NCBI RefSeq assembly: GCF_019880365.1
Contig: NZ_CP082271.1
Coordinates: 620,001-684,000, forward strand
Direction: 5' to 3'
From: Pseudomonas sp. DNDY-54
Lineage (GTDB): Bacteria > Pseudomonadota > Gammaproteobacteria > Pseudomonadales > Pseudomonadaceae
DNA: 64,000 nucleotides
In this document: one piece after another, positions 18,368 through 28,634 of the stretch
Layout: each line of letters begins with the position of its first letter
Numbering within the stretch: position 1 is the stretch's first letter
Program-made: the position numbers and the translations under genes
The notes under the pieces: model-generated
Told to the model about the DNA's origin: nothing
The model's input: the letters and a program-made list of their open reading frames with translations, nothing else
Databases searched by the model: none

Positions 18368-19456
18368 CTAGCGGCGGACCAACAACACGCCCGACTCCAT
18401 ATGGTGCGTGTAGGGGAACTGGTCGAACAGCGCGCAGCGCTCTATGCGGTGGGTGTCGTGCAGTTGGGCGATGTTGGCCGCGAGCGTTTCGGGGTTACAG
18501 GAGATGTAAAGGATACGTTCGAAGCGGCGCGTCAGCTCGCAGGTGTCCGGGTCCATGCCGGCGCGTGGCGGGTCGACGAACACGCTGCCGAAGGTGTAAC
18601 GCTTCAGGTCGATCCCGGCCAGGCGACGGAACGGCCGCACCTCGTTGAGTGCCTGGGTCAGCTCTTCGGCGGACAGGCGTACCAGGGTAACGTTGTCGAT
18701 GCCATTGTCGTCGAGATTGGACAGCGCGGCATTCACCGAAGATTTGCTGATCTCGGTGGCCAGCACCTTAGGGACACGGGTCGCTAAAGGCAGGGTGAAG
18801 TTGCCGTTGCCGCAATACAGCTCGAGCAAATCGTCGGTGCGCTCGCCAAGGACGTCATACGCCCAGTTCAGCATCTTCTGGCACACCTCGCCGTTGGGCT
18901 GGGTAAAGGCGCCTTCCGGTTGGCGATAGCTGAAGACGCGGCCGGCAACGGTCAACTGCTCGGTCACATAGTCCCGGCCGATGACGATGCGCTTGCCCTT
19001 GGACCGTCCGACGATGCTTACGCCAAGCTTCGCCGCGAGCCCTTCGGCTTCGGCCTGCCAGGTGTCGTCCAGCGGACGATGATAGGCGAGGGTAATCAGC
19101 GCATCACCGGAAAGCGTCGTCAGAAATTCGACCTGGAACAGCTTGAAACTCAGCGTTTCGCTGGCTTGCCAGGCGGCCTTGAGCTGCGGCATCAACTCAT
19201 TGATGCGGCGACTGGCGATCGGGAACTCATCGATCAGAATGGGCGTGTGCTTGTCGCCTTGCTCGAACATCGCGTAGTGGCGTTGGCCGTCCTCGCGCCA
19301 CAGGCGGAACTCGGTGCGCAGGCGATAGTGCTCACGTGGCGAGTCGAAGACCTCCGGCGCGGGCGCGTTGAAGGGTGCCAATAGCTCAACCAGCCGCGCG
19401 GTTTTCTCGGCGAGTTGGGCGTCGTAAGTGGCGGGGTCGAATTGCGGAGCGCTCAT
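18368..19456 (-). CDS. trmA: tRNA (uracil-5-)-methyltransferase TrmA
   Basis: Makes m5U54 in the T-loop of tRNAs. Protein of 362 residues without the Fe-S cluster region of RlmD. SAM-binding motif [27 protein letters not shown], and catalytic Cys in [13 protein letters not shown]; the C-terminal acid is in [10 protein letters not shown]. The ATG at 19456 ([15 protein letters not shown]) is chosen; an upstream extension enters the repeat region. It is convergent with moeA. Confidence 0.95.
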   Translation of the reverse strand: MSAPQFDPATYDAQLAEKTARLVELLAPFNAPAPEVFDSPREHYRLRTEFRLWREDGQRHYAMFEQGDKHTPILIDEFPIASRRINELMPQLKAAWQASETLSFKLFQVEFLTTLSGDALITLAYHRPLDDTWQAEAEGLAAKLGVSIVGRSKGKRIVIGRDYVTEQLTVAGRVFSYRQPEGAFTQPNGEVCQKMLNWAYDVLGERTDDLLELYCGNGNFTLPLATRVPKVLATEISKSSVNAALSNLDDNGIDNVTLVRLSAEELTQALNEVRPFRRLAGIDLKRYTFGSVFVDPPRAGMDPDTCELTRRFERILYISCNPETLAANIAQLHDTHRIERCALFDQFPYTHHMESGVLLVRR

Positions 19457-19484
19457 GAAGACTCTTGGGGAATTTGATGAATCG

Positions 19485-19572
19485 TAAGGTGGATCGGGGC
19501 GCGCAGCTGGCGCTTCATCCATCCACCGTCTCCGTATGAAGGGTGGATGAAAAAAGCGTCATCCACCCTACG
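19485..19572. repeat. REP-like hairpin repeat, copy 1
   Basis: Contains GTGGATCGGGGCGCGCAGC and an inverted GCTTCATCCATCCAC followed by a second GGTGGATGA / TCATCCACCC pair. It closely resembles 19704-19772, and both copies are preceded by AAGACTCTTGG, so a longer unit seems duplicated. Confidence 0.65.
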
Positions 19573-19646
19573 CAACCGGAGAGCGCGGATTGTACGGTCG
19601 TCAGCTGTGGTTGTCAGGAGCGGTCTGGTCCCGCTCCGGGCTGTTT

Positions 19647-19670
19647 TGGTGGGCTGAAGCCCACCCTACG
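19647..19670. repeat. REP-like palindrome TGGGCTGAAGCCCA
   Basis: GGTGGGCTGAAGCCCACC followed by CTACG. The same core recurs at 27067-27088, 28520-28542 and 28570-28592 in both orientations, always between genes. Confidence 0.7.
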
Positions 19671-19703
19671 ACACTCATCAAGACTCTTGGAAGGCAGATA
19701 AAA

Positions 19704-19772
19704 CGTAGGGTGGATCGGGGCGCGCAGCGGGCGCTTCAGCCATCCACCGTTACCGCACGGCAGGTGGATGGT
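19704..19772. repeat. REP-like hairpin repeat, copy 2
   Basis: CGTAGGGTGGATCGGGGCGC followed by an inverted CGCTTCAGCCATCCACC. It pairs with the copy at 19485-19572. Located between trmA and the permease gene. Confidence 0.65.
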
Positions 19773-19799
19773 GAACGCGTTATCGTGCCCTTGGCGGCA

Positions 19800-21095
19800 T
19801 CAGCCGGCAAACCAGCCCAGCTTGATCACGAATAGAATCGACAGGACCCACATCGCCGGGCTCAGGTCGCGCCAGCGGCCGGCGAGCAGCTTGATCGCGG
19901 TCCAGGCAATGAAGCCGAAGGCGATGCCGTTGGCGATGGAAAAGGTCAGTGGCATGGCCAGGGCAGCGATCACGACCGGTGCGGCAACGGTCAGGTCGTC
20001 CCAGTCGATGTTGGCCAAGCTGCTCATCATCAATACGGCGACGAACAGCAGAGCGGGTGCAGTGGCGTAGGCCGGCACGGCGCCGGCCAGCGGCGCGAAG
20101 AATAGGCTGAGCAGGAACAGCAGGGCGACTACGCAGGCGGTCAGGCCCGTGCGGCCACCGGCGCTGATGCCGGCTGCCGATTCGATGTAGCTGGTGGTGG
20201 TTGAGGTACCGAGCGCGGCGCCGGCCATGGTGGCGGTGCTGTCGGCCAGCAGTGCGCGGCCCAGGCGTGGCATGCGGCCGTCCTTATCCAGCAGGTTGGC
20301 TTTCTGCGCGACGCCGATGAGGGTGCCGGACGTATCGAAGAGGTCGACGAAGAGGAAGGCGAAGATCACGCTGAGCAGGCCAATGTCCAGCGCGCCCATG
20401 ATGTCCAATTGCATGAAGGTTGGAACCAGCGAAGGTGGCATCGACACCACGCCGTTGAGCTCGGACAGGCCAAGGATGATCGAGAGCCCGGTAACCACCA
20501 GAATGCCGATCATCACCGCGCCGGTAATCTTGCGATAGGCCAGCGCCGCGATCAGAAAGAAACCCAGGCAGGCCAGCAGCGGGCCGCCGGCGGTGAGGTC
20601 GCCCAGGCCGACGAGCGTGGCCGGGTTGTCGACGACGATGCCGGCATTCTTCAGCGCGATGATCGCGAGGAACAGGCCAATGCCCGCGGCAATACCGGAA
20701 CGCAGTGCCAGCGGAATGCTGTGAATAATCCACTCGCGGATCTTGAAGATCGACAGCAGAAAGAAGATCGCACCCGATAGGAACACCGCACCCAGCGCTG
20801 TCTGCCAGGTGTAGCCCATCGTCAGGACCACGGTGTAGGTGAAGAAGGCGTTCAGCCCCATGCCCGGTGCCAGGGCGATCGGGTAGTTGGCAACCAGGCC
20901 CATGATCGCCGAGCCGATGGCGGCGGCGAGGCACGTCGCGACGAATACCGCGCCGTGATCCATGCCGGTCTCGGCGAGGATGCTCGGGTTGACGAACAGG
21001 ATGTAGGCCATTGTCAAAAAGGTGGTGAGACCGGCGAGGATCTCGGTGCGCAGCGTGGTGTTGTGCGCCTTGAGTTGAAACAGCTTCTCCAGCAT
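19800..21095 (-). CDS. NCS2-family purine permease (GhxP/AdeP-like)
   Basis: Inner-membrane nucleobase:proton symporter of 431 residues with about 12-14 segments. Family markers: GLTTFLTMAYILFVNPSIL near the N-terminus, LAPGMGLNAFFTY, VDLFDTSGTLIGVAQKA, and GTSTTTSYIESAAGIS. These fit the azgA/GhxP/AdeP branch (adenine, guanine, hypoxanthine). ATG 21095 is preceded by GAGGAT; the longer upstream frame is not family-like. It is divergent from a XdhC-PaoABC operon, which may share the substrate or simply be a neighbour. Confidence 0.9.
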   Translation of the reverse strand: MLEKLFQLKAHNTTLRTEILAGLTTFLTMAYILFVNPSILAETGMDHGAVFVATCLAAAIGSAIMGLVANYPIALAPGMGLNAFFTYTVVLTMGYTWQTALGAVFLSGAIFFLLSIFKIREWIIHSIPLALRSGIAAGIGLFLAIIALKNAGIVVDNPATLVGLGDLTAGGPLLACLGFFLIAALAYRKITGAVMIGILVVTGLSIILGLSELNGVVSMPPSLVPTFMQLDIMGALDIGLLSVIFAFLFVDLFDTSGTLIGVAQKANLLDKDGRMPRLGRALLADSTATMAGAALGTSTTTSYIESAAGISAGGRTGLTACVVALLFLLSLFFAPLAGAVPAYATAPALLFVAVLMMSSLANIDWDDLTVAAPVVIAALAMPLTFSIANGIAFGFIAWTAIKLLAGRWRDLSPAMWVLSILFVIKLGWFAG

Positions 21096-21390
21096 TGTCA
21101 ATCCTCGAGTGTGCCGGTCAGGGCTGGCGGTTGGGCATCGTCTGCCTCTAAGGGCAGTTTCGCTCGCTACAGCAAAGCTCATAAGGGCCTTGCTCGCAAA
21201 AGCCGCGCATCTTACACCGGCCCCGCATCCGGTTGAATTTTCCGTTGCGTGACCGGTGGGTTCCGCCGATACGGGGCGTCGCATGGTCAGCGCCTGCATG
21301 CATGACGCTGCGAACTATCCACCATCATGGCCAGTCATTGAAGGCATGCCGGTTCTGAACGGCACATCGACCGAATCGAAGAGGACGCGG

Positions 21391-22368
21391 ATGGACAGTG
21401 TGGATCTGGCGGTGCTGCGGCGCGCACGCGATTGGCTGCGCGAAGGCCACGCCGTGGTGCTGTATACCGTCCTGGAAACCTGGGGCAGTGCACCGAGACC
21501 GGTGGGCGCGCTTCTGGCGCTGCGTGATGATGGCCGCGTAGAAGGGTCGGTCTCCGGCGGTTGTGTTGAAGACGATCTGCTGGCCCGCCGTCAGGCTGTT
21601 GCCGACCGTGGCATGGCCTGTGAGCTGATCACCTATGGCGTCAGCAAGGAAGAGTCTGCGCGGTTTGGCTTGCCATGTGGCGGAACCCTGCGGCTGCTTG
21701 AGGAGCCCTTGCGCGACGTCAGCTGGCTCGATGAGTTACTGCAGCGCTGCGCCGATCATGAGCGGCTGGTGCGCTGCCTTGATATGGTCAGCGGTGCCGT
21801 CAGCCTGGCGCCGGCCAGCCGGAACGAAGTGCTGCAGTTCGATGGCGCATCCCTGCGCGCCCCCTTCGGTCCGACCTGGCGCCTGTTGCTGATTGGGGCC
21901 GGTCAGCTGTCGCGCTATACCGCCGACCTGGCGCTTGGGCTCGGGTTCGAGGTGTTGATTTGCGATCCGCGCGAGGGCTACGACCACGACTGGAGCGACA
22001 CGGGCGTGCGCTTCGTGTCGGGCATGCCGGATGATGCCGTGTTGGCGATCGAGCCGGATGCCCACACCGCCATCGTTGCCCTGACGCATGACCCGCGGCT
22101 GGATGACATGGCGCTGCTCACCGCATTGCAGTCCGAGGCGTTCTATGTCGGCGCGCTGGGCTCGCGGGTTAACAGCGAGAAGCGCAAGTCTCGGCTGCTC
22201 ACCCTTGGGCTCGGTGAGCATGAGGTTAATCGACTGCACGGGCCCATCGGCTTGTCCATCGGCAGCCGCACGCCGGCCGAGATCGCGCTGTCGCTGATGG
22301 CACAGGTGGTGGCGATCAAGAACGGTGCGCTGCGCGAGCAGGCCGAAGCGAAACGTCGCTGTGCCTGA
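21391..22368 (+). CDS. XdhC/PaoD-type molybdenum-cofactor insertion chaperone
   Basis: Cytoplasmic protein of 325 residues of the XdhC/CoxI family. It binds Moco, promotes its sulfuration or cytosine form, and inserts it into the partner enzyme. N-terminal XdhC domain (VLYTVLETWGSAPRPVGALLAL, GSVSGGCVEDDL) and C-terminal Rossmann domain (LLIGAGQLSRYTADLAL ... FYVGALGSRVNSEKRKSRL, GLSIGSRTPAEIALSLMAQ). ATG 21391 follows GAAGAGGA. It overlaps the next gene by 8 nt. In E. coli PaoD does this job for PaoABC, whose homologues follow here. Confidence 0.88.
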   Translation: MDSVDLAVLRRARDWLREGHAVVLYTVLETWGSAPRPVGALLALRDDGRVEGSVSGGCVEDDLLARRQAVADRGMACELITYGVSKEESARFGLPCGGTLRLLEEPLRDVSWLDELLQRCADHERLVRCLDMVSGAVSLAPASRNEVLQFDGASLRAPFGPTWRLLLIGAGQLSRYTADLALGLGFEVLICDPREGYDHDWSDTGVRFVSGMPDDAVLAIEPDAHTAIVALTHDPRLDDMALLTALQSEAFYVGALGSRVNSEKRKSRLLTLGLGEHEVNRLHGPIGLSIGSRTPAEIALSLMAQVVAIKNGALREQAEAKRRCA

Positions 22369-22963
22369 ACCGGCCGAGGGGGTCTGCGCGATCGTGCTGG
22401 CGGCGGGGCACGGCAGCCGCTACCGAGAGCACGCCGACGAGGACAAGCTGCTCGCGCCCAGCCTCGCCACCGCCGAGTCGTTGCCGGTACTGGCGCAAAC
22501 CTTGACCGCGTTGAGCGGCGTCACCGAGCGGCTGCTGGTGGTCACCCGCGACGATAACCTGCCGCTGCTGGCCTGGCTCGATGAAGTGGCCACGGGGTTC
22601 GGTGCGGAGGTCCTGTCGGTACGCAGCAATGGCCTCGGGCACAGCCTGGCGCAGGCGGTTGGCTATCACCCGGCTCGCCGCGGCTGGCTGGTGGCCTTGG
22701 GCGATATGCCCTACGTGCGCCGAGGAAGCATCGCTCGTGTCGCTGCAGCGATCGAGCCGCAGCGACTGGTGCTGCCGACCTGCCACGGCCGGCGCGGGCA
22801 CCCGCGAGGAATTGGTGCCGCTTACCTTGATCAGTTGCTCGCGCTGGACGGAGAACGTGGCGCGCAGGCGTTGTTCGTCGGCTCCTCGATCACCGAGATC
22901 GAAGTGGGCGACCCAGGTGTGCTGCAGGATATCGATCGGCCCGCAGACCGCCGTCCCGCCTGA
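22361..22963 (+). CDS. MocA-like molybdenum cofactor cytidylyltransferase
   Basis: Nucleotidyltransferase of 200 residues. N-terminal CAIVLAAGHGSRYRE is the MobA/MocA-type NTP-binding loop; GDMPYVRRGSIARV carries the catalytic Asp region; and the RRGHPRGIGAAYL block is MocA-typical. It would convert Moco to molybdopterin-cytosine dinucleotide, the form used by PaoABC-type enzymes. GTG 22361 overlaps the XdhC stop and was chosen for coupling; a longer frame begins inside XdhC. Confidence 0.85.
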   Translation: MPEPAEGVCAIVLAAGHGSRYREHADEDKLLAPSLATAESLPVLAQTLTALSGVTERLLVVTRDDNLPLLAWLDEVATGFGAEVLSVRSNGLGHSLAQAVGYHPARRGWLVALGDMPYVRRGSIARVAAAIEPQRLVLPTCHGRRGHPRGIGAAYLDQLLALDGERGAQALFVGSSITEIEVGDPGVLQDIDRPADRRPA

Positions 22964-23218
22964 AACGGCCTGGCGGATCGCAGCGCTCGAATGACCTCAA
23001 CCCGTGCCCGGTGAGGCCGCCTGTATCGGCGGCAGCATGCGGGTTCGCCGTCTGGTTGCAACTGGCTGGCCGCTGTCGGTCCGCTCGCCACCCGGCTGAA
23101 CATTCTCGTCGCTCGGGCAGTCGTAAACCTAGACGCACGGACAGCGCACCCAATGCCTGAGGTCGTCGGCGAACCTGCCCAGAACAGGAGCCGGACGGCC
23201 CCCAACCGTGAGACTGCC

Positions 23219-23752
23219 ATGAGCGATATGTCTTCCCCTGCAAGCGGGATTGCCGCCTGCACGATCTCCCTTGAGCTGAACGGCCAGCAGCGCCAGGTCG
23301 ATGTCTATCCGTGGACCACCCTGCTTGATCTGTTGCGTGAGCAATTACACCTGACCGGCACGAAGAAGGGCTGCGACCACGGCCAGTGCGGCGCGTGCAC
23401 GGTGCTGCTCAACGGCAAGCGGATCAACAGCTGCCTGACACTGGCGGTGATGCACGACGGCGCCACGCTGACCACCATCGAAGGATTGGCGAACGGCGAG
23501 GAGCTGCACCCGATGCAGGCTGCCTTCGTCAGCCACGATGCCTTTCAGTGCGGCTACTGCACGCCGGGACAGATCTGCTCGGCGGTGGGCCTGGTTGGCG
23601 AAGGCCACGCACAGACCCGCGACGAACTGCGCGAGCAGATGAGCGGCAACGTATGCCGCTGCGGCGCCTACCCGAACATTCTCGCGGCGATAGAAGAAGC
23701 CATGCCGCAAACCCGCGATCGCCTCACTGCCGTGCGGGAGGTCAAGCCATGA
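23219..23752 (+). CDS. paoA: PaoA-like aldehyde oxidoreductase iron-sulfur subunit
   Basis: Small subunit, 177 residues, carrying two [2Fe-2S] clusters. Plant-type cluster ligands Cys52, 57, 60 and 72 ([22 protein letters not shown]) and the helical-domain cluster Cys111, 114, 146, 148 ([13 protein letters not shown] ... [12 protein letters not shown]). E. coli PaoA has a Tat signal; here the N-terminus [20 protein letters not shown] has no twin Arg, so the enzyme should stay in the cytosol. Its stop overlaps the next ATG. It could also act as a xanthine or other N-heterocycle dehydrogenase subunit. Confidence 0.85.
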   Translation: MSDMSSPASGIAACTISLELNGQQRQVDVYPWTTLLDLLREQLHLTGTKKGCDHGQCGACTVLLNGKRINSCLTLAVMHDGATLTTIEGLANGEELHPMQAAFVSHDAFQCGYCTPGQICSAVGLVGEGHAQTRDELREQMSGNVCRCGAYPNILAAIEEAMPQTRDRLTAVREVKP

Positions 23753-24735
23753 ATCCGTTCAGTTATGCACGCCCAAGCGGTATCGACGAAGCGATTGGTC
23801 TGTTCCGACCGAACAGCCGTTATATCGCCGGTGGCACCAACCTGCTCGATCTGATGAAGGAAAACGTCACTCGTCCCGAGCAGCTGATCGATATTACCCG
23901 TCTGCCGATGTCCGATATCGAACAAACGCCTGACGGCGGGTTGCGCATCGGTGCGCTGGTGAGTAATTCCGATCTCGCCTGGCATCCGCTGGTCCAACAG
24001 CGTTACCCCTTGCTGTCTCAGGCGATTCTTGCGGGCGCCTCGCCGCAGTTGCGCAACATGGCGAGCACTGGCGGTAACCTGCTCCAGCGCACGCGCTGCT
24101 ATTACTTTTACGACAGCACCACACCTTGCAATAAGCGAGAGCCAGGCAGCGGCTGCCCCGCACGTGACGGCCTGAACCGCATCCACGCCATCCTCGGCCA
24201 CAGCGATGCCTGCATTGCTGTGCATCCGTCGGACATGTGCGTAGCGCTGGCGGCGCTGGAAGCCGTGGTACACGTGCAGGGGCCTCAGGGTGAGCGTCGC
24301 ATTGATTTCGCTGACTTCCACCGGTTGCCTGGCGATACGCCCGAGCGTGACAACACGCTGAGCGACGGCGAGCTGATTACCGCGGTCGAGCTGCCCGCGC
24401 AGAATTTCTCCGCCCACAGCAGCTACCTCAAGCTGCGTGATCGCGCCTCGTATGCCTTCGCCCTGGTGTCTGTGGCGGCGGCGTTGGAAATGGATGGCGA
24501 CCGCATCGCTAACGCCCGGATTGCAATGGGCGGCGTGGCGCACAAACCCTGGCGCACCCTCGAGGCAGAGGCGGTGCTGGTTGGCAAGACGGCTGACGAG
24601 GCCGCGTTCACCGCCGCGGCAGACAGCCTGCTCCATGGTGCCAGTGGCTTCGAACACAACACCTTCAAGATCGAACTGGGCCGGCGCGCCATCGTTCGTG
24701 CGCTGACCGACGCCGCCAAAGGAGCCGCCCAATGA
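23749..24735 (+). CDS. paoB: PaoB-like FAD-binding subunit
   Basis: FAD subunit of 328 residues. It binds FAD through [13 protein letters not shown] (about 24-36) and the second loop [15 protein letters not shown]. Extra cysteines C117, C127 and C136 sit in a loop ([18 protein letters not shown] then GSGCPA) matching the insert that holds an unusual [4Fe-4S] cluster in E. coli PaoB. This separates it from plain xanthine dehydrogenase FAD subunits. It overlaps the large-subunit gene as ATGA. Confidence 0.87.
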   Translation: MNPFSYARPSGIDEAIGLFRPNSRYIAGGTNLLDLMKENVTRPEQLIDITRLPMSDIEQTPDGGLRIGALVSNSDLAWHPLVQQRYPLLSQAILAGASPQLRNMASTGGNLLQRTRCYYFYDSTTPCNKREPGSGCPARDGLNRIHAILGHSDACIAVHPSDMCVALAALEAVVHVQGPQGERRIDFADFHRLPGDTPERDNTLSDGELITAVELPAQNFSAHSSYLKLRDRASYAFALVSVAAALEMDGDRIANARIAMGGVAHKPWRTLEAEAVLVGKTADEAAFTAAADSLLHGASGFEHNTFKIELGRRAIVRALTDAAKGAAQ

Positions 24736-26936
24736 AGCCCGTCTCTTCCCCGTTTGGCCAACCCCTCGACCGCGTCGACGGCCCCCTGAAAGTCACAGGC
24801 CAGGCGCATTACGCGGCTGAGTTCGACCTCCCCGGCCTGCTCTATGGCAGCGTGGTGAACAGCAGCATCGCGCGTGGTCGGATCGTGAACATCGATGCCA
24901 GCGCCGCCGAGGCGGTGCCGGGCGTAGCGCTGGTGCTGACTCACCAGAATCGCCCGCCCGTCGCCAGCTACGACGAGCCCTACGAGGACGACGATGCTGC
25001 CGATGGTTCGCCGTTCCGCCCGCTGTTCAACGACCGCATCCTCTACAGCGGCCAGCCCGTCGCATTGGTCGTCGCAGATAACCTCGAGCTGGCCCGGTAC
25101 GCCGGGAGTCTGGTGAAGGTGGAGTATGTGGCTGAGCCCCATCGGACCGACTTGCTCAGCGAGCTGGAAACCATGCACAAGGCGCCGGCCGAGCTGCCGC
25201 CACCCCGTGGTGATGCAGATAGCGCGTTACACAATGCTCCGGTCAAGCTCCATCTCGAGTACACCACACCCGTCGAACATCACAACCCGATGGAGCCTCA
25301 CGCGTCGACGGTTCATTACCTGCCAGAAGGCAACCTGGAAATCTACGACAAGACCCAGGGTGTGCAGAACTGCATGCGCTACCTCGAAGAGGTGTTTGGC
25401 ATGAAGGGCAAGATCCGCATCCTGTCGCCCTTCGTCGGCGGTGCTTTTGGCTCCGGCCTACGTCCGCAATACCAGCTGCCGCTGGCCGTGATGGCAGCGC
25501 TCAAGCTCAAGCGCTCGGTTCGCGTTGCGCTCAAACGCCAGCAGATGTTCACCTTTGGCTACCGCCCACGCACCGTGCAGCGCCTCTCGATCGGCGCCGC
25601 ATCCAATGGTCAGTTGCAGGCGCTGACCCACCAGGCGATCGGTCAAACGTCGTCGTTCGAGGACTTTACCGAACATGAAGTGGAATGGTCGGGGATGCTC
25701 TACCAGTGCCCGAACGTAACGCTGGATTACCAACTGGTGCCCCTGGACGTCTACACCCCACTCGACATGCGTGCGCCAGGCGCGACCATCGGCGTGTATG
25801 CGCTGGAATGCGCGATGGACGAATTAGCCTACGCGGCGAATGTCGATCCGCTGGCGCTGCGCCTGCTCAACTACTCCGAGCGCAACGAAAACGAGGACAA
25901 ACCGTACTCAAGCAAAGCGCTGCGCGAATGCTACGAGCAGGGCGCCGAGCGCTTCGGTTGGTCTCGCCGTTCGATGGCGCCACGCTCCATGCGCGACGGT
26001 GATCAACTGATTGGCTGGGGCATGGCCACGGGTGTGTGGGAAGCCATGCAGATGCCGGCCAGCGCCAAGGCGTGCATGGAGCCTGATGGCCGGTTGGTGG
26101 TGAGCAGTGCCACGTCGGATATCGGCACCGGCACCTACACGGTGATGACGCAGATTGCCGCCGCCGCCCTGGGCCTGCCGATGGATCGCGTGGAGTTTCG
26201 CCTGGGTGATTCGAGCCTGTCCCAGGCGCCGTTAGAGGGCGGATCGGCGACCGTCTCTTCGGTGGGCAGCGCGGTACAGCAAGCGTGCGACGGGTTGCGC
26301 CAGAAAATCCTCGATGCGGCCCAGCAGTCGCCCGTGTCCCCGTTCACGGGGGCAAAGCTCGACGATGTGAAGTTTGTGGACGGTCAGATGCGGCTGAAGG
26401 CCTCGCCCGCGCGCAGCGTGGAAATCGAGGAGGTGGTGGCCGTCAGCGGTGTGCTGGAGGCCGAGGTGAGCGTCAAACCTGGTGAAAAGCGCAACGATTA
26501 TTCGACCGCCACGCATTCGGCCGTGTTCATCGAAGTACGCGTTGACGAAACCCTGGGCACGGTCAAGGTGAGCCGGGCAGTGAGCGCCGTGGCGGCTGGG
26601 CGGGTGGTCAATCCCAAAACGGCCGGTAATCAGATTGTCGGCGGCGTGGTGTGGGGCATCGGCCAGGCGCTGCATGAGGAGACCATGATCGACCATAACC
26701 TGGGTCGTTACATGAACCACAACCTGTCGGAATACCACGTCCCGGTGAACGCCGACATCGGCGAGATAGACGTCATCTTCGTGGAGGAGAAAGATGAGAT
26801 CGTCAACGCGCTGGGCTCCAAGGGCGTAGGGGAGATCGGTATCGTCGGGGTGGGCGCGGCGGTGGCCAACGCCATCTTTCACGCGACCGGTAAGCGCGTA
26901 CGCGACCTGCCGATCACCCTGGATAAGCTGTTGTAG
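24732..26936 (+). CDS. paoC: PaoC-like molybdopterin-binding catalytic subunit
   Basis: Catalytic subunit of 734 residues, close to E. coli PaoC in length. Recognisable blocks: [19 protein letters not shown] at the start, [37 protein letters not shown], and near the end [20 protein letters not shown], which holds the catalytic Glu of the xanthine oxidase family. It probably oxidises aldehydes (aromatic ones in E. coli) to acids using water. Native electron acceptor and substrate are not readable. It is last of the XdhC-MocA / PaoABC cluster. Confidence 0.88.
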   Translation: MKPVSSPFGQPLDRVDGPLKVTGQAHYAAEFDLPGLLYGSVVNSSIARGRIVNIDASAAEAVPGVALVLTHQNRPPVASYDEPYEDDDAADGSPFRPLFNDRILYSGQPVALVVADNLELARYAGSLVKVEYVAEPHRTDLLSELETMHKAPAELPPPRGDADSALHNAPVKLHLEYTTPVEHHNPMEPHASTVHYLPEGNLEIYDKTQGVQNCMRYLEEVFGMKGKIRILSPFVGGAFGSGLRPQYQLPLAVMAALKLKRSVRVALKRQQMFTFGYRPRTVQRLSIGAASNGQLQALTHQAIGQTSSFEDFTEHEVEWSGMLYQCPNVTLDYQLVPLDVYTPLDMRAPGATIGVYALECAMDELAYAANVDPLALRLLNYSERNENEDKPYSSKALRECYEQGAERFGWSRRSMAPRSMRDGDQLIGWGMATGVWEAMQMPASAKACMEPDGRLVVSSATSDIGTGTYTVMTQIAAAALGLPMDRVEFRLGDSSLSQAPLEGGSATVSSVGSAVQQACDGLRQKILDAAQQSPVSPFTGAKLDDVKFVDGQMRLKASPARSVEIEEVVAVSGVLEAEVSVKPGEKRNDYSTATHSAVFIEVRVDETLGTVKVSRAVSAVAAGRVVNPKTAGNQIVGGVVWGIGQALHEETMIDHNLGRYMNHNLSEYHVPVNADIGEIDVIFVEEKDEIVNALGSKGVGEIGIVGVGAAVANAIFHATGKRVRDLPITLDKLL

Positions 26937-26948
26937 GCGTTGGCGTTC

Positions 26949-27088
26949 CGTAGGGCGGGCTTCAGCCTACCTCTCTGGAGCGACAAGATGCTCTCGGGTT
27001 GGGCTGAAGCGGCCCACGCAACGGTCTGCGGTTCAGGTTTGTGGCGTGGACCGGTCGGGTGAGTATGTAGGGTGGGCTTCAGCCCACC
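26949..27088. repeat. Cluster of REP-like elements
   Basis: Three imperfect hairpins: GTAGGGCGGGCTTCAGCCTACC at about 26949-26971, a degenerate GGGCTGAAGCGGCCCA near 27000-27018, and GTAGGGTGGGCTTCAGCCC at 27067-27085. They fill the gap between convergent paoC and MFS genes. Confidence 0.65.
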
Positions 27089-27148
27089 ATCGAACCCCAC
27101 CCTGAAGCGGAGCGCGTGGCGTTTACGTTATGCCGCCTCGTTTCAACG

Positions 27149-28375
27149 TTAATCTAGATCCCGATGCAACTGGTCCCGATTGGCCAGCGTCGGAAACAAC
27201 TTCATCCAGACGCCGGTAACGATCAGCGTACCGACGCCGCCGATCACCACAGCCGGTACCGTGCCGAACCAGTGAGCCGTCAGGCCGGACTCGAACTCAC
27301 CGAGCTGGTTGGACGCGCCAATGAACAAACCGTTGACTGCACTGACCCGGCCGCGCATCGCGTCCGGCGTCTCCAACTGCACGAATGCACCGCGGATCAC
27401 CATGCTGATCATGTCCGCCGCGCCGAGCACTACCAGCACGGCCATGGACAGCCAGAACGATGTCGACAGGCCGAAGGCGATGGTCGCAACGCCAAACACC
27501 CCGACGGCCGCGAACATGACCCGCCCGACTCGCTTGTTGATGGGGTAACGCGCCAGCCACAACGACATCAGCAGCGCACCCACCGCCGGCGCCGAGCGCA
27601 ACAGCCCAAGGCCCCAGGGGCCGGTGAGCAGGATGTCCTTGGCGAACACCGGCAACAGCGCCGTGGCGCCGCCGAGAAGAACGGCAAACATGTCCAGGGA
27701 AATAGCGCCGAATATGTCCGGTCGGCTGCGAATGAAGCGCATGCCCGCGAGCAGGTTGTCCATCGCCGGGCCGGTCTGCTTCGGCGGCGCCGGGCGTTTC
27801 GGCAGGCTCAGCATCAAACTGCAGGCCAGAGCGAAGAGCAGCGCGACCGGTCCATAAACCCATAAGGGGCCGATGGCGAACAACAGCCCACCGAGCGCGG
27901 GCGCGACGATGGTGGCTGTCTGCATCGCCGACGATGAAGCTGCGACCGCCGCGGGAAACAATTGGGCAGGCACCAGGCTCGGCAACAGCGCCTGGGTCGC
28001 CGGGCCCTCAAAGGCACGTGCTGTGCCGAGCAGAAACGCCAGCACGAAGATCATCTCCCGTGTCACGCCGAGCCCACCGACGCCGATCACCAGCGCCAGG
28101 GCGATCAGCCCTTGCAAGCCCTGACACAGCGCGGCGACCCGTCTTCTGTCGAAGCGATCGGCGACATGTCCGGTCCAGAGGATAAACAGCAGCCGGGGAA
28201 AGAATTCGGCCAGGCCCACCAGCCCGAGGTCGAGCACGCTGCCGGTCAGTTCGTACATGTGCCAGCCGATGGCAACCGCCAGCATCTGAAAGCCGCTGGC
28301 GGTGAACACGCGGGCGAACCAGAACTTGATGAAAGGGCGCTGATGGCGGAGCAGGAGTTTGGCGTGTGTGGACAT
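27149..28375 (-). CDS. MFS transporter (EntS-like)
   Basis: Inner-membrane exporter-type major facilitator of 408 residues with about 10-12 segments. N-terminal RPFIKFWFARVFTASGFQML and the inter-helix motif GHVADRFDRRRVAALCQGLQG are typical of EntS/DUF894-type proteins. Mid-loop SLPKRPAPPKQTGPAMDNLLAGMRFIRSRPDIFGAI. Substrate unknown. ATG 28375 is taken; an in-frame TTG at 28390 is possible, and neither has a good ribosome-binding site. Confidence 0.85.
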   Translation of the reverse strand: MSTHAKLLLRHQRPFIKFWFARVFTASGFQMLAVAIGWHMYELTGSVLDLGLVGLAEFFPRLLFILWTGHVADRFDRRRVAALCQGLQGLIALALVIGVGGLGVTREMIFVLAFLLGTARAFEGPATQALLPSLVPAQLFPAAVAASSSAMQTATIVAPALGGLLFAIGPLWVYGPVALLFALACSLMLSLPKRPAPPKQTGPAMDNLLAGMRFIRSRPDIFGAISLDMFAVLLGGATALLPVFAKDILLTGPWGLGLLRSAPAVGALLMSLWLARYPINKRVGRVMFAAVGVFGVATIAFGLSTSFWLSMAVLVVLGAADMISMVIRGAFVQLETPDAMRGRVSAVNGLFIGASNQLGEFESGLTAHWFGTVPAVVIGGVGTLIVTGVWMKLFPTLANRDQLHRDLD

Positions 28376-28519
28376 CAGGTCGAGGCGCAAGGTGGGCAGT
28401 GGGCCAGATTAGCATTCAGCCCCGGTGGCGCTGTGAGGCAATCTGCCCGCAGAAAGCCGAACGGAATGGACGAGCGGCGTTTTGCTTTGGCTCGCCAGCA
28501 GTCGAGACAGGGTGTCTCT

Positions 28520-28592
28520 GGTGGGCTGAAGCCCACCCTACGTATCAGACCCTTGCGGTGGCTTGCCCTGTAGGGTGGGCTTTAGCCCACCG
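28520..28592. repeat. Inverted pair of REP-like palindromes
   Basis: GGTGGGCTGAAGCCCACC at 28520-28537 and GTAGGGTGGGCTTTAGCCC at 28570-28588, in opposite orientation about 30 nt apart. This is the paired arrangement seen for pseudomonad REP doublets. The surrounding gap 28391-28634 holds nothing else recognisable. Confidence 0.7.
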
Positions 28593-28634
28593 TGGCGTGA
28601 TCTCTCGCAGGCTGAGTTCGCTGCGCGTATGCAA

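Noticed and set aside
23668..24732. Minus-strand 354-codon frame
   Set aside because: Antisense to the PaoB-like FAD subunit gene.
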